Origin: an uncultured Acetatifactor sp.
Lineage (GTDB): Bacteria > Bacillota > Clostridia > Lachnospirales > Lachnospiraceae
Assembly: GCA_934402375.1 (NCBI GenBank)
Contig: CAKRUB010000018.1
Location: 1 to 56,495, forward strand
DNA: 56,495 bases
Direction: 5' to 3'
In this document: one piece after another, positions 41,318 through 49,448 of the stretch
Layout: each line of letters starts with the position of its first letter
Position numbering within the stretch: the first letter of the stretch is position 1
The notes under the pieces: generated by a model
Seen by the model: only the letters and a program-made list of their open reading frames with translations
Database searches by the model: none
What the model was told of the DNA's origin: nothing
Made by a program: the position numbers and the translations under genes

Positions 41318-41563
41318 AGGTTTTTCTGTCGGAGAAGCTTCCAGTGCGGAGAGATCGACCAGATGCTTGTATCTCTTTTGCAGAGCATTAATCTCATAAA
41401 TATAGCTGTCGATCATGTCGGCATCAATAGCGTTATCAAAGCCCGCGTAGGCAATATCCAGTGCCCGGCGGGTTTTTTCTATGGAATCCTGTAATGTCAC
41501 AGGGGTAAAATCTTCTTCTGCGGTCTGTAAGGTGTCGAACTTCTGGCTGAAATACATTTTCAT
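41267..41563 (-). CDS. YaaL (DUF2508) family protein
   Basis: This 98-residue helical protein is of the YaaL type. The core is SIEKTRRALDIAYAGFDNAID followed by SYIYEINALQKRY, which forms a short coiled helix pair seen in B. subtilis YaaL. Its function is unknown, but in Bacillota it sits beside recR and bofA. Here bofA is adjacent but divergent, and recR is absent. The ATG at 41563 is 10 nt after AAAGGA; an ATG seven codons earlier has no ribosome site. The 3' end overlaps fliS by 51 nt tail to tail. Confidence 0.7.
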   Translation of the reverse strand: MKMYFSQKFDTLQTAEEDFTPVTLQDSIEKTRRALDIAYAGFDNAIDADMIDSYIYEINALQKRYKHLVDLSALEASPTEKPLRVYSPIRALVSHVFG

Positions 41564-41678
41564 AAATAAAAATTCCTTTCCCATTGGTTGTTACAAGTAT
41601 AGACATACAAAAAGCAAAATATACCAGAATATTTTTCTGAAACTGCTCATAGGATATACAAAAACGAGGTGGAACACT

Positions 41679-41879
41679 ATGAAAAAGGAGTGGATACTGA
41701 ACCTGCTCATGCGGAGTGTTCTGGGAATTATCGCCATTTATTTTATTAATACTATTCTTGTTGGTCTGGGATATTCCTGTGGAATCGGCATTAATGCCGT
41801 TACTGTTTTGACATCCGGAATCCTTGGATTTCCTGGGATTGTGGCACTTTACGGCGTAGGGTTTTATCATTTGTTGTAG
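41679..41879 (+). CDS. bofA: BofA family protein (pro-sigma-K processing inhibitor)
   Basis: This 66-residue membrane protein has two hydrophobic helices (about residues 8-30 and 40-62) and the BofA signature GINAVTVLTSGILGFPGIVALYG. In Bacillus it holds the SpoIVFB protease inactive in the forespore outer membrane until sigma-K is needed. Many non-sporulating Clostridia keep a homologue, so presence does not prove sporulation. GAGGTGG precedes the ATG. It is separated from the Tad operon by a promoter. Confidence 0.88.
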   Translation: MKKEWILNLLMRSVLGIIAIYFINTILVGLGYSCGIGINAVTVLTSGILGFPGIVALYGVGFYHLL

Positions 41880-41915
41880 ATTATTCACAAAAATGATAAA
41901 TTTGTGCTTTGTATC

Positions 41916-41944
41916 TTGCAAAAGAGAAAAGGATAGGCTATAAT
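41916..41944 (+). promoter_or_regulatory. Promoter of the Tad pilus operon
   Basis: TTGCAA (41916-41921), a 17-nt spacer and perfect TATAAT (41939-41944); start expected near 41951. Confidence 0.75.
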
Positions 41945-41950
41945 CCTCTT

Positions 41951-42042
41951 ACAGTTCATGATGGCTGTTCGGTAAAGATTCAAATTTCTTTGAGGCAGAG
42001 ATCGCCTCGCTATCCGGATGAAAAAAGAGAAAAGGAGATGGT
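41951..42042 (+). promoter_or_regulatory. Structured 5' leader of the Tad operon
   Basis: The roughly 90-nt leader can fold as a three-way junction. The closing stem is TTCGGTA (41968-41974) with TATCCGGA (42011-42018). Hairpin one is AAAGA/TCTTT (41974-41978, 41987-41991). Hairpin two is GAGGC/GCCTC (41992-41996, 42004-42008). The junction ends 13 nt before the AAGGAG of the first gene. It does not match the cyclic-di-GMP riboswitch consensus I remember. It could be an RNA switch or simply a stabilising structure. Confidence 0.4.
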
Positions 42043-42534
42043 GTGTTGGCGGTGTTATGCTTTTTGCTGACGGCTGCCTGTGGGTTTGATTATTGTAGAA
42101 AGAGGATTCCAAACTGGCTGGTGCTGGTTTTACTGATTCATGGATGCGTGCTGCGCTTCTCACAGGAGGGGATGCAGGGCATTCTGGGCTACATGGCGAA
42201 TATGGCAATTCTGACAGTTCTGCTGTATCCGCTCTTTAAAATCAAAACATTGGGAGCCGGCGATGTAAAATTGTTCGGCGTGGTGGCAGGGTATCTGCCC
42301 TTCAAAAAGATCTTTTTATTCTTGTTTTTTTCGCTGCTTATCGCAGCAGTTTTTTCAATGATCAAATTAGTATTTCAACGTAATTTCAGAGAGCGGCTGA
42401 GAGTTTTCGCCGGATATGTTCAGACGGTGATATGGGGCGGGGTACAGTCTTATCCTGCAGCAGGACGGGATACAGTTTGCCTTTCCGGACCTGTGCTGAT
42501 CAGTACGCTGCTCTGTCTCGGAGGTGTCTATTGA
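42043..42534 (+). CDS. Type IV prepilin peptidase, A24 family (TadV/CpaA)
   Basis: This 163-residue polytopic aspartic protease trims the leader of the Flp pilin and TadE-like pseudopilins at the membrane. The two catalytic aspartates are D16 in CGFDYCRKRIPNW and D74 in the GAGDVKLFG motif. About five membrane helices are present. The start is GTG at 42043 with AAGGAG 5 nt upstream. It is the first gene of the pilus operon. The N-methylation domain of larger PilD enzymes is absent, as usual for TadV. Confidence 0.88.
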   Translation: MLAVLCFLLTAACGFDYCRKRIPNWLVLVLLIHGCVLRFSQEGMQGILGYMANMAILTVLLYPLFKIKTLGAGDVKLFGVVAGYLPFKKIFLFLFFSLLIAAVFSMIKLVFQRNFRERLRVFAGYVQTVIWGGVQSYPAAGRDTVCLSGPVLISTLLCLGGVY

Positions 42535-42551
42535 AAGAAGGAGAAGAGGTT

Positions 42552-43532
42552 ATGGTGCTGTGCGATCCAGAGGAGGAGTATGCACAGCTGATGACGGAGT
42601 TCCTGAAGAAGCATAAGGAATTGCCATGGAAGATACGGACCTATACCAGCGTGGATGATCTGCTGCACACGGAAAAGGCTGCGGTGGGACTGCTGGTGGT
42701 TTCAGAGACGGCATATAGCGAAGAACTACAGTCGATACAGACACCACGCATTATTGTACTGAATGAGAGCGGAGTCGTCAGGTGGGAAAATGTGTGTTAT
42801 GTGGACAAGTATCAACAGGCAGATGAGGTCGTGAGGGAAATATTGCAGCTTTATATCGAGGTGGCGGATAAATGTCCGCCGAGATTGCGCAGGAAAACGG
42901 ACACTGTCTTTTTGGGAAATTATTCACCGGTGCATAGATGTATGCAAACCTCCTTTGCGCTGACGATGAGTCAGCTTCTTGCCAGAGAGCATTCTGTGCT
43001 TTACCTGAATTTTGAGCACTATGCGGGGATCGCCGAACTGCTTCCCGATATGCAGACATTGGATATGGCGGATCTGCTGTATTTCCTCAATGCGGAGAAG
43101 GATAAATTCCTTTTGAGAATGCAGACAATATGCAGGCATGTGGGGAATCTGGACTACATTCCGCCCATGAAGTCGGGGCAGAACCTTCTGACGATTACTG
43201 CTGCTGAGTGGATGAAGCTTTTGCAGAAGATAGAGGAGCTTGGAGGGTATGAGTATGTCATTCTTGATCTGAGTGAAAGTATGCAGGGGCTGTTCGATAT
43301 TTTGCGGATGTGTAAGAAAATATTTACGTTGACAAGGGACGACAGGATCGCAAAGAGTAAGCTGCTGCAATATGAGCAGCTGTTGTCCCTGTGTGAGTAC
43401 GGGGATGTCCTTGATAAGACCAGACGGCTGAATCTGTCGCATATACAGCGTTTGCCGGAAGAATTGGAACAGCTGACCAGAGGAGACCTTGCGGAACTGG
43501 TGAGTGACCTATTGAAAGGGGATGATCTATAG
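42552..43532 (+). CDS. TadZ/CpaE-like pilus localisation protein
   Basis: This 326-residue cytosolic protein has an N-terminal receiver-like domain (about residues 1-110) and a C-terminal MinD/ParA-like domain. Where the P-loop should be it reads GNYSPVHRCMQTSF, lacking the Lys-rich Walker A, and YEYVILDLSES corresponds to the Walker B strand. TadZ homologues mark the pole or site where the Tad machine assembles, and several also have a degenerate P-loop. The ATG at 42552 follows GGAGAAGAGG, 17 nt after the peptidase stop. ATP binding is doubtful. Confidence 0.75.
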   Translation: MVLCDPEEEYAQLMTEFLKKHKELPWKIRTYTSVDDLLHTEKAAVGLLVVSETAYSEELQSIQTPRIIVLNESGVVRWENVCYVDKYQQADEVVREILQLYIEVADKCPPRLRRKTDTVFLGNYSPVHRCMQTSFALTMSQLLAREHSVLYLNFEHYAGIAELLPDMQTLDMADLLYFLNAEKDKFLLRMQTICRHVGNLDYIPPMKSGQNLLTITAAEWMKLLQKIEELGGYEYVILDLSESMQGLFDILRMCKKIFTLTRDDRIAKSKLLQYEQLLSLCEYGDVLDKTRRLNLSHIQRLPEELEQLTRGDLAELVSDLLKGDDL

Positions 43533-43533
43533 G

Positions 43534-44751
43534 ATGGAGTATGTTGAATTGAAAAAGAAACTGCGTGCCAAGGTGCAGGAGCAAATGGATTATATGCGGG
43601 AGATGACGGATGCAGAGGTCGAGGATGCGATTGATGGAGTTCTGTTGAATCAGGAGGAGCTTCTGGTTTATCCCGTAAAGCTGAGAATGCGCCTGAAAAA
43701 AGAGATTTTTGATTCGCTGAGGCGGCTGGATATTCTTCAGATTTTTGTCGAGGACAGCAGCGTGTCAGAAATCATGATCAATGGTACGGAGCACATATTT
43801 GTTGAAAGAAACGGCAGACTGCAGGAGCTGGACATGGGCTTTGATTCTCTGGAAAAGCTCCAGGATGTTATACAGCAGATTGTTGCGGGGTGTAACCGCG
43901 TCGTGAATGAGGCTTCGCCGATTGTCGATGCAAGACTGCCGGACGGGTCGAGAGTCAATATTGTAATGAATCCGGTTGCGCTGAACGGGCCTATCGTGAC
44001 GATCCGGCGATTTCCTGAGAAGCCGATTACGATGGACTGGCTGATACGGAACCATTCTATTTCATCAGAGGCGGCTGAGTTCCTGAAAAAGCTGGTCAGG
44101 GCTGGATATAACATCTTTATCAGCGGAGGAACAGGAAGCGGGAAGACGACCTTTCTGAACGCTTTGTCCCAGTTTATTCCGTCGGAGGAGAGAGTCATCA
44201 CGATAGAGGACAGCGCGGAGCTGCAGCTGCAGGAGCTTCCGAACCTTGTACGGCTCGAGACGCGCAACGGCAATGTGGAGGGCTGTAGAGAGATCAGTAT
44301 CCGTGAGCTGATCCGTTCTTCGCTGAGAATGAGACCCAACCGGATCATTGTGGGAGAGGTTCGCGGTGCGGAGGCTGTGGATATGCTGCAATGTCTGAAT
44401 ACAGGGCATGATGGAAGCATGTCAACCGGTCATGCAAACAGTGGCAAGGATATGCTGGCAAGACTGGAAAACATGGTGTTGATGGGAATGGAGCTCCCGT
44501 TGGCGGCGATTCGGCAGCAGATTGCATCGGGAATCGATATTATTGTACATCTCGGGCGGTTGCGGGATCGTTCCAGACGTGTTCTGGAGATAACGGAGAT
44601 TCTTGGCTGTGAAAATCATGAAATTAAGCTAAATCCATTGTTTGTTTTTGAGGAGGCGGGAGAGGACAGTGAGGGTGGCATTATTGGCAGACTTGCGAAA
44701 AAGGGTAATCTGCTCAGGGAAAATAAGCTCAAGGCGGCGGGATTACAGTAG
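43534..44751 (+). CDS. TadA/CpaF secretion ATPase
   Basis: This 405-residue hexameric AAA ATPase of the type II/IV secretion family powers Flp pilus assembly from the cytosolic face. Motifs are Walker A SGGTGSGKTTF (about residues 197-207), the Asp box TIEDSAELQL, Walker B RIIVGEVRGAEAVD and the His box TGHDGSMSTGHAN. The N-terminal domain includes VSEIMINGTEHIFVERNG. The ATG at 43534 follows the tadZ stop by 1 nt; one four codons earlier lacks ribosome-site spacing. The end overlaps tadB by 83 nt. Confidence 0.95.
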   Translation: MEYVELKKKLRAKVQEQMDYMREMTDAEVEDAIDGVLLNQEELLVYPVKLRMRLKKEIFDSLRRLDILQIFVEDSSVSEIMINGTEHIFVERNGRLQELDMGFDSLEKLQDVIQQIVAGCNRVVNEASPIVDARLPDGSRVNIVMNPVALNGPIVTIRRFPEKPITMDWLIRNHSISSEAAEFLKKLVRAGYNIFISGGTGSGKTTFLNALSQFIPSEERVITIEDSAELQLQELPNLVRLETRNGNVEGCREISIRELIRSSLRMRPNRIIVGEVRGAEAVDMLQCLNTGHDGSMSTGHANSGKDMLARLENMVLMGMELPLAAIRQQIASGIDIIVHLGRLRDRSRRVLEITEILGCENHEIKLNPLFVFEEAGEDSEGGIIGRLAKKGNLLRENKLKAAGLQ

Positions 44752-45487
44752 CTATCGCTGGCGACGAGGTGAGAGGGTGGTAGAGGTACTTCTGGCGCTG
44801 GCTGTTGCTCTGTTTCTATCCTGCTTCTTTTACCGGAGTCTGTGGACGCTGCCGCTTCTCGCCCCGGTGGGAATTGGTTTCTACCGGAAAAGATACCGAC
44901 AAAAAGGCGAACGACAGAGGGAGGAACTGTGCACGCAGTTCAGGGAATGTATTCTGTCGGTTTCGACGCTTCTTACAGCGGGATACTCCGTAGAAAATGC
45001 TTTTCTGGAATGTGCGGGAGACATGGAGCAGATGTACGGAGACGAATCCCTGATCTGTGGGGAACTGCGATCCATCCGCCGGGGCTTACATATTAACATT
45101 TCTCTGGAGGAGATACTGACAGACTTGGGGGAAAGGAGCCATTGCGAGGAGATTCTGCAGTTTGCAGAGGTATTCGTCATTGCTAAGAGAAATGGGGGAA
45201 ATCTGGCGGATATTATCAGGAACACAGCGGGACTGATCGGGAAGAAGGCAGAGGTCAGACAGGAAATAGACACGCTGCTTGCCGGGCGGAAGATGGAGCT
45301 TGGAATCATGAAAGCAATGCCCTTTGCAATCATGACCTATATTGCATTGACAAATCAAGGTTTTTTTGACCCGCTGTATGACCGGCTTATGGGGAGGCTT
45401 GTCATGACGGGATGTCTTTTGGCATACATAGGGGCGTATCTGGTTGGCGATCTGTTGTTGGACAAATTGCGGAATGCAGCTGTCTGA
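44669..45487 (+). CDS. TadB-like type II secretion F domain protein
   Basis: This polytopic membrane platform protein of the pilus has about four membrane helices. A T2SSF domain (about residues 95-235) contains LSVSTLLTAGYSVENAF. The start is uncertain. The N-terminal segment RDYSSYRWRRGE resembles conserved TadB N-termini and lies upstream of the tadA stop, which favours the GTG at 44669 (GGGAGAGG nearby) and an 83-nt overlap with tadA. A GTG at 44777, with GAGGTGA upstream, would avoid the overlap but drop that segment. It pairs with TadC to form the assembly core. Confidence 0.82.
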   Translation: MRVALLADLRKRVICSGKISSRRRDYSSYRWRRGERVVEVLLALAVALFLSCFFYRSLWTLPLLAPVGIGFYRKRYRQKGERQREELCTQFRECILSVSTLLTAGYSVENAFLECAGDMEQMYGDESLICGELRSIRRGLHINISLEEILTDLGERSHCEEILQFAEVFVIAKRNGGNLADIIRNTAGLIGKKAEVRQEIDTLLAGRKMELGIMKAMPFAIMTYIALTNQGFFDPLYDRLMGRLVMTGCLLAYIGAYLVGDLLLDKLRNAAV

Positions 45488-45500
45488 TAGGGGGAGTTTT

Positions 45501-46838
45501 ATGAAACGAATAGCAATGTTTCTATACAAAAAAGCATGCATTTTAAATTTGCCGCTGTTCCGGGGAGGTACTGTGGAGAGTGATCTTGCAGCGCTTCATC
45601 CGGGTGAGCGGGTCGAATGCATAAAGGCGGACTATTATGTGAAAAAACTGTCGAAGTGTCTGATGATTCTTGCAGCAGGACTCATTCTGGGACTGTTTGC
45701 CAAGCTACAGCAATTGCAGAGTACGCCGCTTGGGAAAGAGGGAGTGATCTACCGCAGTAAATATGCGGAAGGGGAGAAACAGCTTCTTCTGGAAGCTGAC
45801 AACGGAGACAAAAGGCAGGAATTTCATATGACGGTATCTGCGCAGAACCTTACGGATGCAGAGCTACAGGAGTTCGCGGATGACTTCCTGGGAAATTTGC
45901 CGGAGCTGATTCTGAACGGCAACAGCGATATAGAGCATATAACGGATGAGCTTGAGCTGGCGGATGCATATGAAGGCTATCCGTTCGAGGTGGAATGGGA
46001 CAGCGACAGAGAAGAAATTGTGGATAACAATGGCAGTGTCTGTGAGGTTGAGAAGCCGGAGAAGGTGATGCTGAGGGTTACATTGAACTGCCAACAATAC
46101 AGTAAGACGGAGAACGTCTTCGTTACGGTTGTTCCGCGGAGTTATTCTCCCGAGGAAAGGGAATATCGTGAAATCAGCGAGTACCTGGTAAATTCGGAGA
46201 GGGAAAGTCGTGATGACGAAACATGGGTTTTGCCTGGGGAGTGGAATGACCGGCCGCTTGTCTGGAGACTGAAGGAGAGGAGATATTGTCTGCTGATCTG
46301 GACATTTACTCCGGTCGTCTGTCTGTTGCTTTACTATTCCTTTGACAGAGACATGCACAGGGAGGTCGAGCAGCGACAGCGGGAGATGAGAAGGCAGTAT
46401 CCGGAGCTGGTTCATAAGTTGGCGTTGTATATTGGTGCCGGAATGACTACCCGGGGGGCTTTTCAGAGAATCGGAGCCGATTATGAGAGGAAGACCAACC
46501 GGCAGAGGGATGCGGATGTCATGGGCAGGGAGGTACTGTATACCTGTAGGGAATTACAGTCTGGCATTGCGGAGGGAGCAGCCTATGAGCGGTTTGGAAG
46601 GAGAATCGGACTCAGGGAATATATAAAACTGAGCGCCCTTCTCGGTCAGAACCTGAAGCGTGGAAACAGAACGCTGCTGGAACGCCTTCGGGAAGAGGCT
46701 GAAAAGAGCTGTGAGGAAAGTGTGCGCAATGCGAGAAAGCTGGGAGAGGAATCGGGAACAAAGCTTCTGCTTCCAATGGTTGCCATGCTGGCAATCGTAA
46801 TGGTAATGATCATGATTCCGGCATTTGGAACAATCTAA
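45501..46838 (+). CDS. TadC-like type II secretion F family protein
   Basis: This 445-residue protein has an N-terminal membrane helix (about residues 50-70) and an inserted soluble domain of about 170 residues (roughly 75-250). The T2SSF region follows (YPELVHKLALYIGAGMTTRGAF), with a hydrophobic C-terminus. The large insertion is unlike classical TadC, where the F domain starts near the N-terminus, but it is known in Clostridia Tad loci. GGGGGAG lies 5 nt before the ATG. It acts with TadB as the membrane platform. Confidence 0.78.
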   Translation: MKRIAMFLYKKACILNLPLFRGGTVESDLAALHPGERVECIKADYYVKKLSKCLMILAAGLILGLFAKLQQLQSTPLGKEGVIYRSKYAEGEKQLLLEADNGDKRQEFHMTVSAQNLTDAELQEFADDFLGNLPELILNGNSDIEHITDELELADAYEGYPFEVEWDSDREEIVDNNGSVCEVEKPEKVMLRVTLNCQQYSKTENVFVTVVPRSYSPEEREYREISEYLVNSERESRDDETWVLPGEWNDRPLVWRLKERRYCLLIWTFTPVVCLLLYYSFDRDMHREVEQRQREMRRQYPELVHKLALYIGAGMTTRGAFQRIGADYERKTNRQRDADVMGREVLYTCRELQSGIAEGAAYERFGRRIGLREYIKLSALLGQNLKRGNRTLLERLREEAEKSCEESVRNARKLGEESGTKLLLPMVAMLAIVMVMIMIPAFGTI

Positions 46839-46882
46839 GAAAACAATACGAATTCAATAAAAAAGAAAAGGAGAATACTTTT

Positions 46883-47059
46883 ATGAAAGAGATGAAGAAC
46901 TGGAAAGATTTTTTATGCGAAGAGGACGGAATGGGAACCGTTGAGGTCATCATGATTATTGTCGTTCTTGTGGGACTGGTTATTATTTTCAAGGATCAGA
47001 TCACGAAGATCGTGAACAGTCTGTTCGGTAAGATTACGACACAGACGGGAAAACTGTAA
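46883..47059 (+). CDS. Flp1-like major pilin
   Basis: This 58-residue prepilin is the smallest gene in the operon and would form the pilus fibre. The short charged leader ends in EEDG, then MGTVEVIMIIVVLVGLVIIF: cleavage after G16 leaves the Glu at +5, as in Flp pilins. One hydrophobic helix (about residues 19-38) and a short polar tail (ending KITTQTGKL) follow. AAAGGAG precedes the ATG. It lies between tadC and the DUF5702 gene, 1 nt before the latter. It is the expected substrate of the A24 peptidases. Confidence 0.88.
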   Translation: MKEMKNWKDFLCEEDGMGTVEVIMIIVVLVGLVIIFKDQITKIVNSLFGKITTQTGKL

Positions 47060-47060
47060 G

Positions 47061-48506
47061 ATGGGGCGCAAAAATGCCTATCTGACAGTGTACCTTACTA
47101 TGTGCCTTGCTGTGCTGCTGCCATTATGTCTGACATTGATAGATGGAGCCAGACGTAATGGCGCGGCAATGGAGGCTGTTTGTGCGGCGGAGGTCGGGAT
47201 GCAGAACATTTTCGCCGAGTACCATAGAGAGCTTCTGAGACAGTATAATCTTTTTGCAATTGATTCTTCTTATGGTACAGAGAATTCGGGGAAAGCGAAT
47301 ACAGAGAAGCATCTGCGAAACTATCTGGATAAAAATTTACATACGGATGAGGTGTTTCTCTCGGCTTATCTGTATCGGGATTTTTTTGACCTCAGTACAG
47401 AGAAGGCTGAGATTACCGGAGTATCTATTCTGACAGACGGCGGTGGCGCGGTATTCCGAAGCATGGCAATAGATGCGATTCGAAATGATGTTGGTCTGAA
47501 TTTGCTGTCGGATGTACAGCAGTGGCTGGAAATCATAGAGATCAACGGTTTAGACTCCGATGATACCGCGCAGGGAGAGCAAAATCTGGATGATGTACTG
47601 GCTGGGTATAACGGAAGGGAGATACAGATATCCGAGACGGAAACTACGTTTGTCAGGATTACCAATCCGGTAAGGGAAATTGAAGAGAAGAGACGATTAG
47701 GTATTCTGCGGCTGGTGCTTGAAAACGAGGAAGAACTGTCAAAGAAGGGCATGGATGGAACGGGACTGATAGAGAGCCGGCTGCAGCAGAATGCTGTCAA
47801 CGTGGGAAATATGGAGCTGCCGGATACGGACGGTGTCTTGAATAATATTTTATTCAGGGAATATCTGATGAAATATATGGGGAATTACAGGGAACCTAAG
47901 GACAGCGGCGCCTTGGCATATCAGCTTGAATATCTGATTGCGGGAAAGGAATATGATGTGGACAATCTGCGCAGTATTGCGGCGAGACTGTGCGCAATTC
48001 GTGAGGCGGCAAATGTCGTGTATTTGTATACGGATGCAGAAAAATCGGAGGAGATTACGACAGCTGCCACGATAGCCTGCGGAGTTTTTCTGTTTCCTGA
48101 ATTGATACCTGCGATTGAGACGGCGATCCGGTTCGGGTGGGCATATGCGGAAAGTCTCTATGATGTAAAGACTCTGCTGGCGGGTGGAAAGGTGCCACTG
48201 ATCAAGGATGCGACAAGCTGGCACTGTGGGCTGATGAGTGCCCTTAGGGGAGAAGTCGGGGACGGTTCTGAAGAAGGAGAGGGACTATCCTATCAGGATT
48301 ATCTCAGGGTACTTCTGATGATGACCGGCACCGATACCGTAACTGCCCGTGCGATGAATATGGTGGAGGCTGACATCAGGCTGACACCCGGAAATGAAGC
48401 TTTTCGTCTGGATGCCTGTTACGGCGGGGTGGAAGCACTTATGGAAATTAACAGTGGATTCGGATACCGGTTTGAAATTCTGCGCGAGAGGTTCTATTGG
48501 AGGTGA
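47061..48506 (+). CDS. DUF5702 pilus-associated protein
   Basis: This 481-residue protein has an N-terminal hydrophobic segment (about residues 5-25, NAYLTVYLTMCLAVLLPLCL) and a long extracellular, mostly helical domain with many short charged stretches. It fits the DUF5702 family found in Clostridia Tad operons. It is in the position of TadG, a minor tip or surface protein of the system. It starts immediately after the Flp gene. A second hydrophobic patch near residue 335 may be amphipathic rather than membrane spanning. Function beyond pilus association is unknown. Confidence 0.72.
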   Translation: MGRKNAYLTVYLTMCLAVLLPLCLTLIDGARRNGAAMEAVCAAEVGMQNIFAEYHRELLRQYNLFAIDSSYGTENSGKANTEKHLRNYLDKNLHTDEVFLSAYLYRDFFDLSTEKAEITGVSILTDGGGAVFRSMAIDAIRNDVGLNLLSDVQQWLEIIEINGLDSDDTAQGEQNLDDVLAGYNGREIQISETETTFVRITNPVREIEEKRRLGILRLVLENEEELSKKGMDGTGLIESRLQQNAVNVGNMELPDTDGVLNNILFREYLMKYMGNYREPKDSGALAYQLEYLIAGKEYDVDNLRSIAARLCAIREAANVVYLYTDAEKSEEITTAATIACGVFLFPELIPAIETAIRFGWAYAESLYDVKTLLAGGKVPLIKDATSWHCGLMSALRGEVGDGSEEGEGLSYQDYLRVLLMMTGTDTVTARAMNMVEADIRLTPGNEAFRLDACYGGVEALMEINSGFGYRFEILRERFYWR

Positions 48507-48644
48507 GCAGTGATGGCTTCTTTGCGGAAAATGGTAAAAAAATTAATTCTTTTAGTTAAAAACCCTTCTTCGATACTTGTGATGAAACAGTTGAATTATG
48601 CCCGAAATTCAAAGCATTTTTCCGCAAAGCGGCCATCACTGCTC
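48505..48644. repeat. 27-bp near-perfect inverted repeat with 86-bp AT-rich core
   Basis: The left arm (48505-48531) begins GAGCAGTGATGGC and the right arm (48618-48644) is its inverted copy. They match at 25 of 27 positions, with the two mismatches adjacent in the centre. The core (48532-48617) is AT-rich compared with its surroundings. The left arm contains the start codon of the TadE-like gene. It could be an insertion of a tiny palindromic element, an invertible segment, or an mRNA hairpin that hides the start codon. Confidence 0.85.
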
Positions 48645-49412
48645 ATCTGGCTGAGGAAGAAGGCGGAGGCAGGGATGACCGTAGAGGCCTCGTTTGTTCT
48701 TCCACTCTGCCTTTTCTTTCTGATGAATCTTGGCAGTGCGATAGAGATGATCCGGCTACATAATAACATTCAGTATGCAATATGGAATACCGGCAGCAGG
48801 ATGGCGATGCTTGCCTGTGAAGAGGATTACCCGCTCCCAGAGCTTCTGACACAATTCTACATTCGAAGCCGTATAACAGACTGCCTTGGCGAGGAATATC
48901 TGGACAGTTCCCCTCTGGCAAAGGGTAGCCGAGGGCTCTGGCTGTTGGAAAGCGATATGACTGGCGGCTCGGATGAGCTGGACGTTGTTGTTACCTATCA
49001 GGTGAAGTCTTTTCTGACTATGGCTGGTTTTCGACCATTCCGCATGGCAAACCGCTGCTGTGTCAGACTTTGGAATGGCTATGAAATCCCCGTGGAAAGC
49101 GGGCAGGAGGAGATGGTTTATGTGACGGTACATGGGGAAGTCTTTCACCGGGACAGAAATTGTACCCATCTACGGCTATCGGTGAGAGAGACCACGCGCG
49201 CACGGCTTGATGAGGAGAGAAATCAGTGGGGACAGCAATATAGAGCCTGTGAAAAATGCGCGATGGGGGAGGCGCCTGTCGTTCTGTACGTCACGGGAGA
49301 AGGCGACCGTTATCATTATAGAAAAGATTGTTCGGGACTGAAAAGGACAGTCATTGCCGTCGCACCGGATGAGGCGGAGGGCTACCGCCCATGCAGCAGG
49401 TGCGGAGGATAA
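48513..49412 (+). CDS. TadE-like protein with two C-terminal Cys modules
   Basis: This 299-residue pseudopilin-like protein has an unusual 55-residue stretch before the TadE signature AGMTVEASFVLPL (about residues 54-66) and its hydrophobic helix. An exposed domain follows, then two related modules at the C-terminus. Each reads YVTxxG, then H-x4-C-x2-L, ending YR-x-C-x2-C (EVFHRDRNCTHL...CEKC and DRYHYRKDCSGL...CSRC). These look like metal-binding or disulfide knuckles. The ATG at 48513 is 6 nt after GGAGGTGA but lies inside a 27-bp inverted repeat. An alternative ATG at 48675 with GGAGG 5 nt upstream begins at the TadE motif itself. Confidence 0.7.
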   Translation: MASLRKMVKKLILLVKNPSSILVMKQLNYARNSKHFSAKRPSLLIWLRKKAEAGMTVEASFVLPLCLFFLMNLGSAIEMIRLHNNIQYAIWNTGSRMAMLACEEDYPLPELLTQFYIRSRITDCLGEEYLDSSPLAKGSRGLWLLESDMTGGSDELDVVVTYQVKSFLTMAGFRPFRMANRCCVRLWNGYEIPVESGQEEMVYVTVHGEVFHRDRNCTHLRLSVRETTRARLDEERNQWGQQYRACEKCAMGEAPVVLYVTGEGDRYHYRKDCSGLKRTVIAVAPDEAEGYRPCSRCGG

Positions 49413-49448
49413 TTTTGCAGAAAAGGAAAATGAACAGGAGGAGAAGAT

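Noticed and set aside
41951..42042. Cyclic-di-GMP riboswitch before the Tad operon
   Set aside because: The position would make sense, but the conserved GEMM loop sequences and tetraloop receptor are not present.
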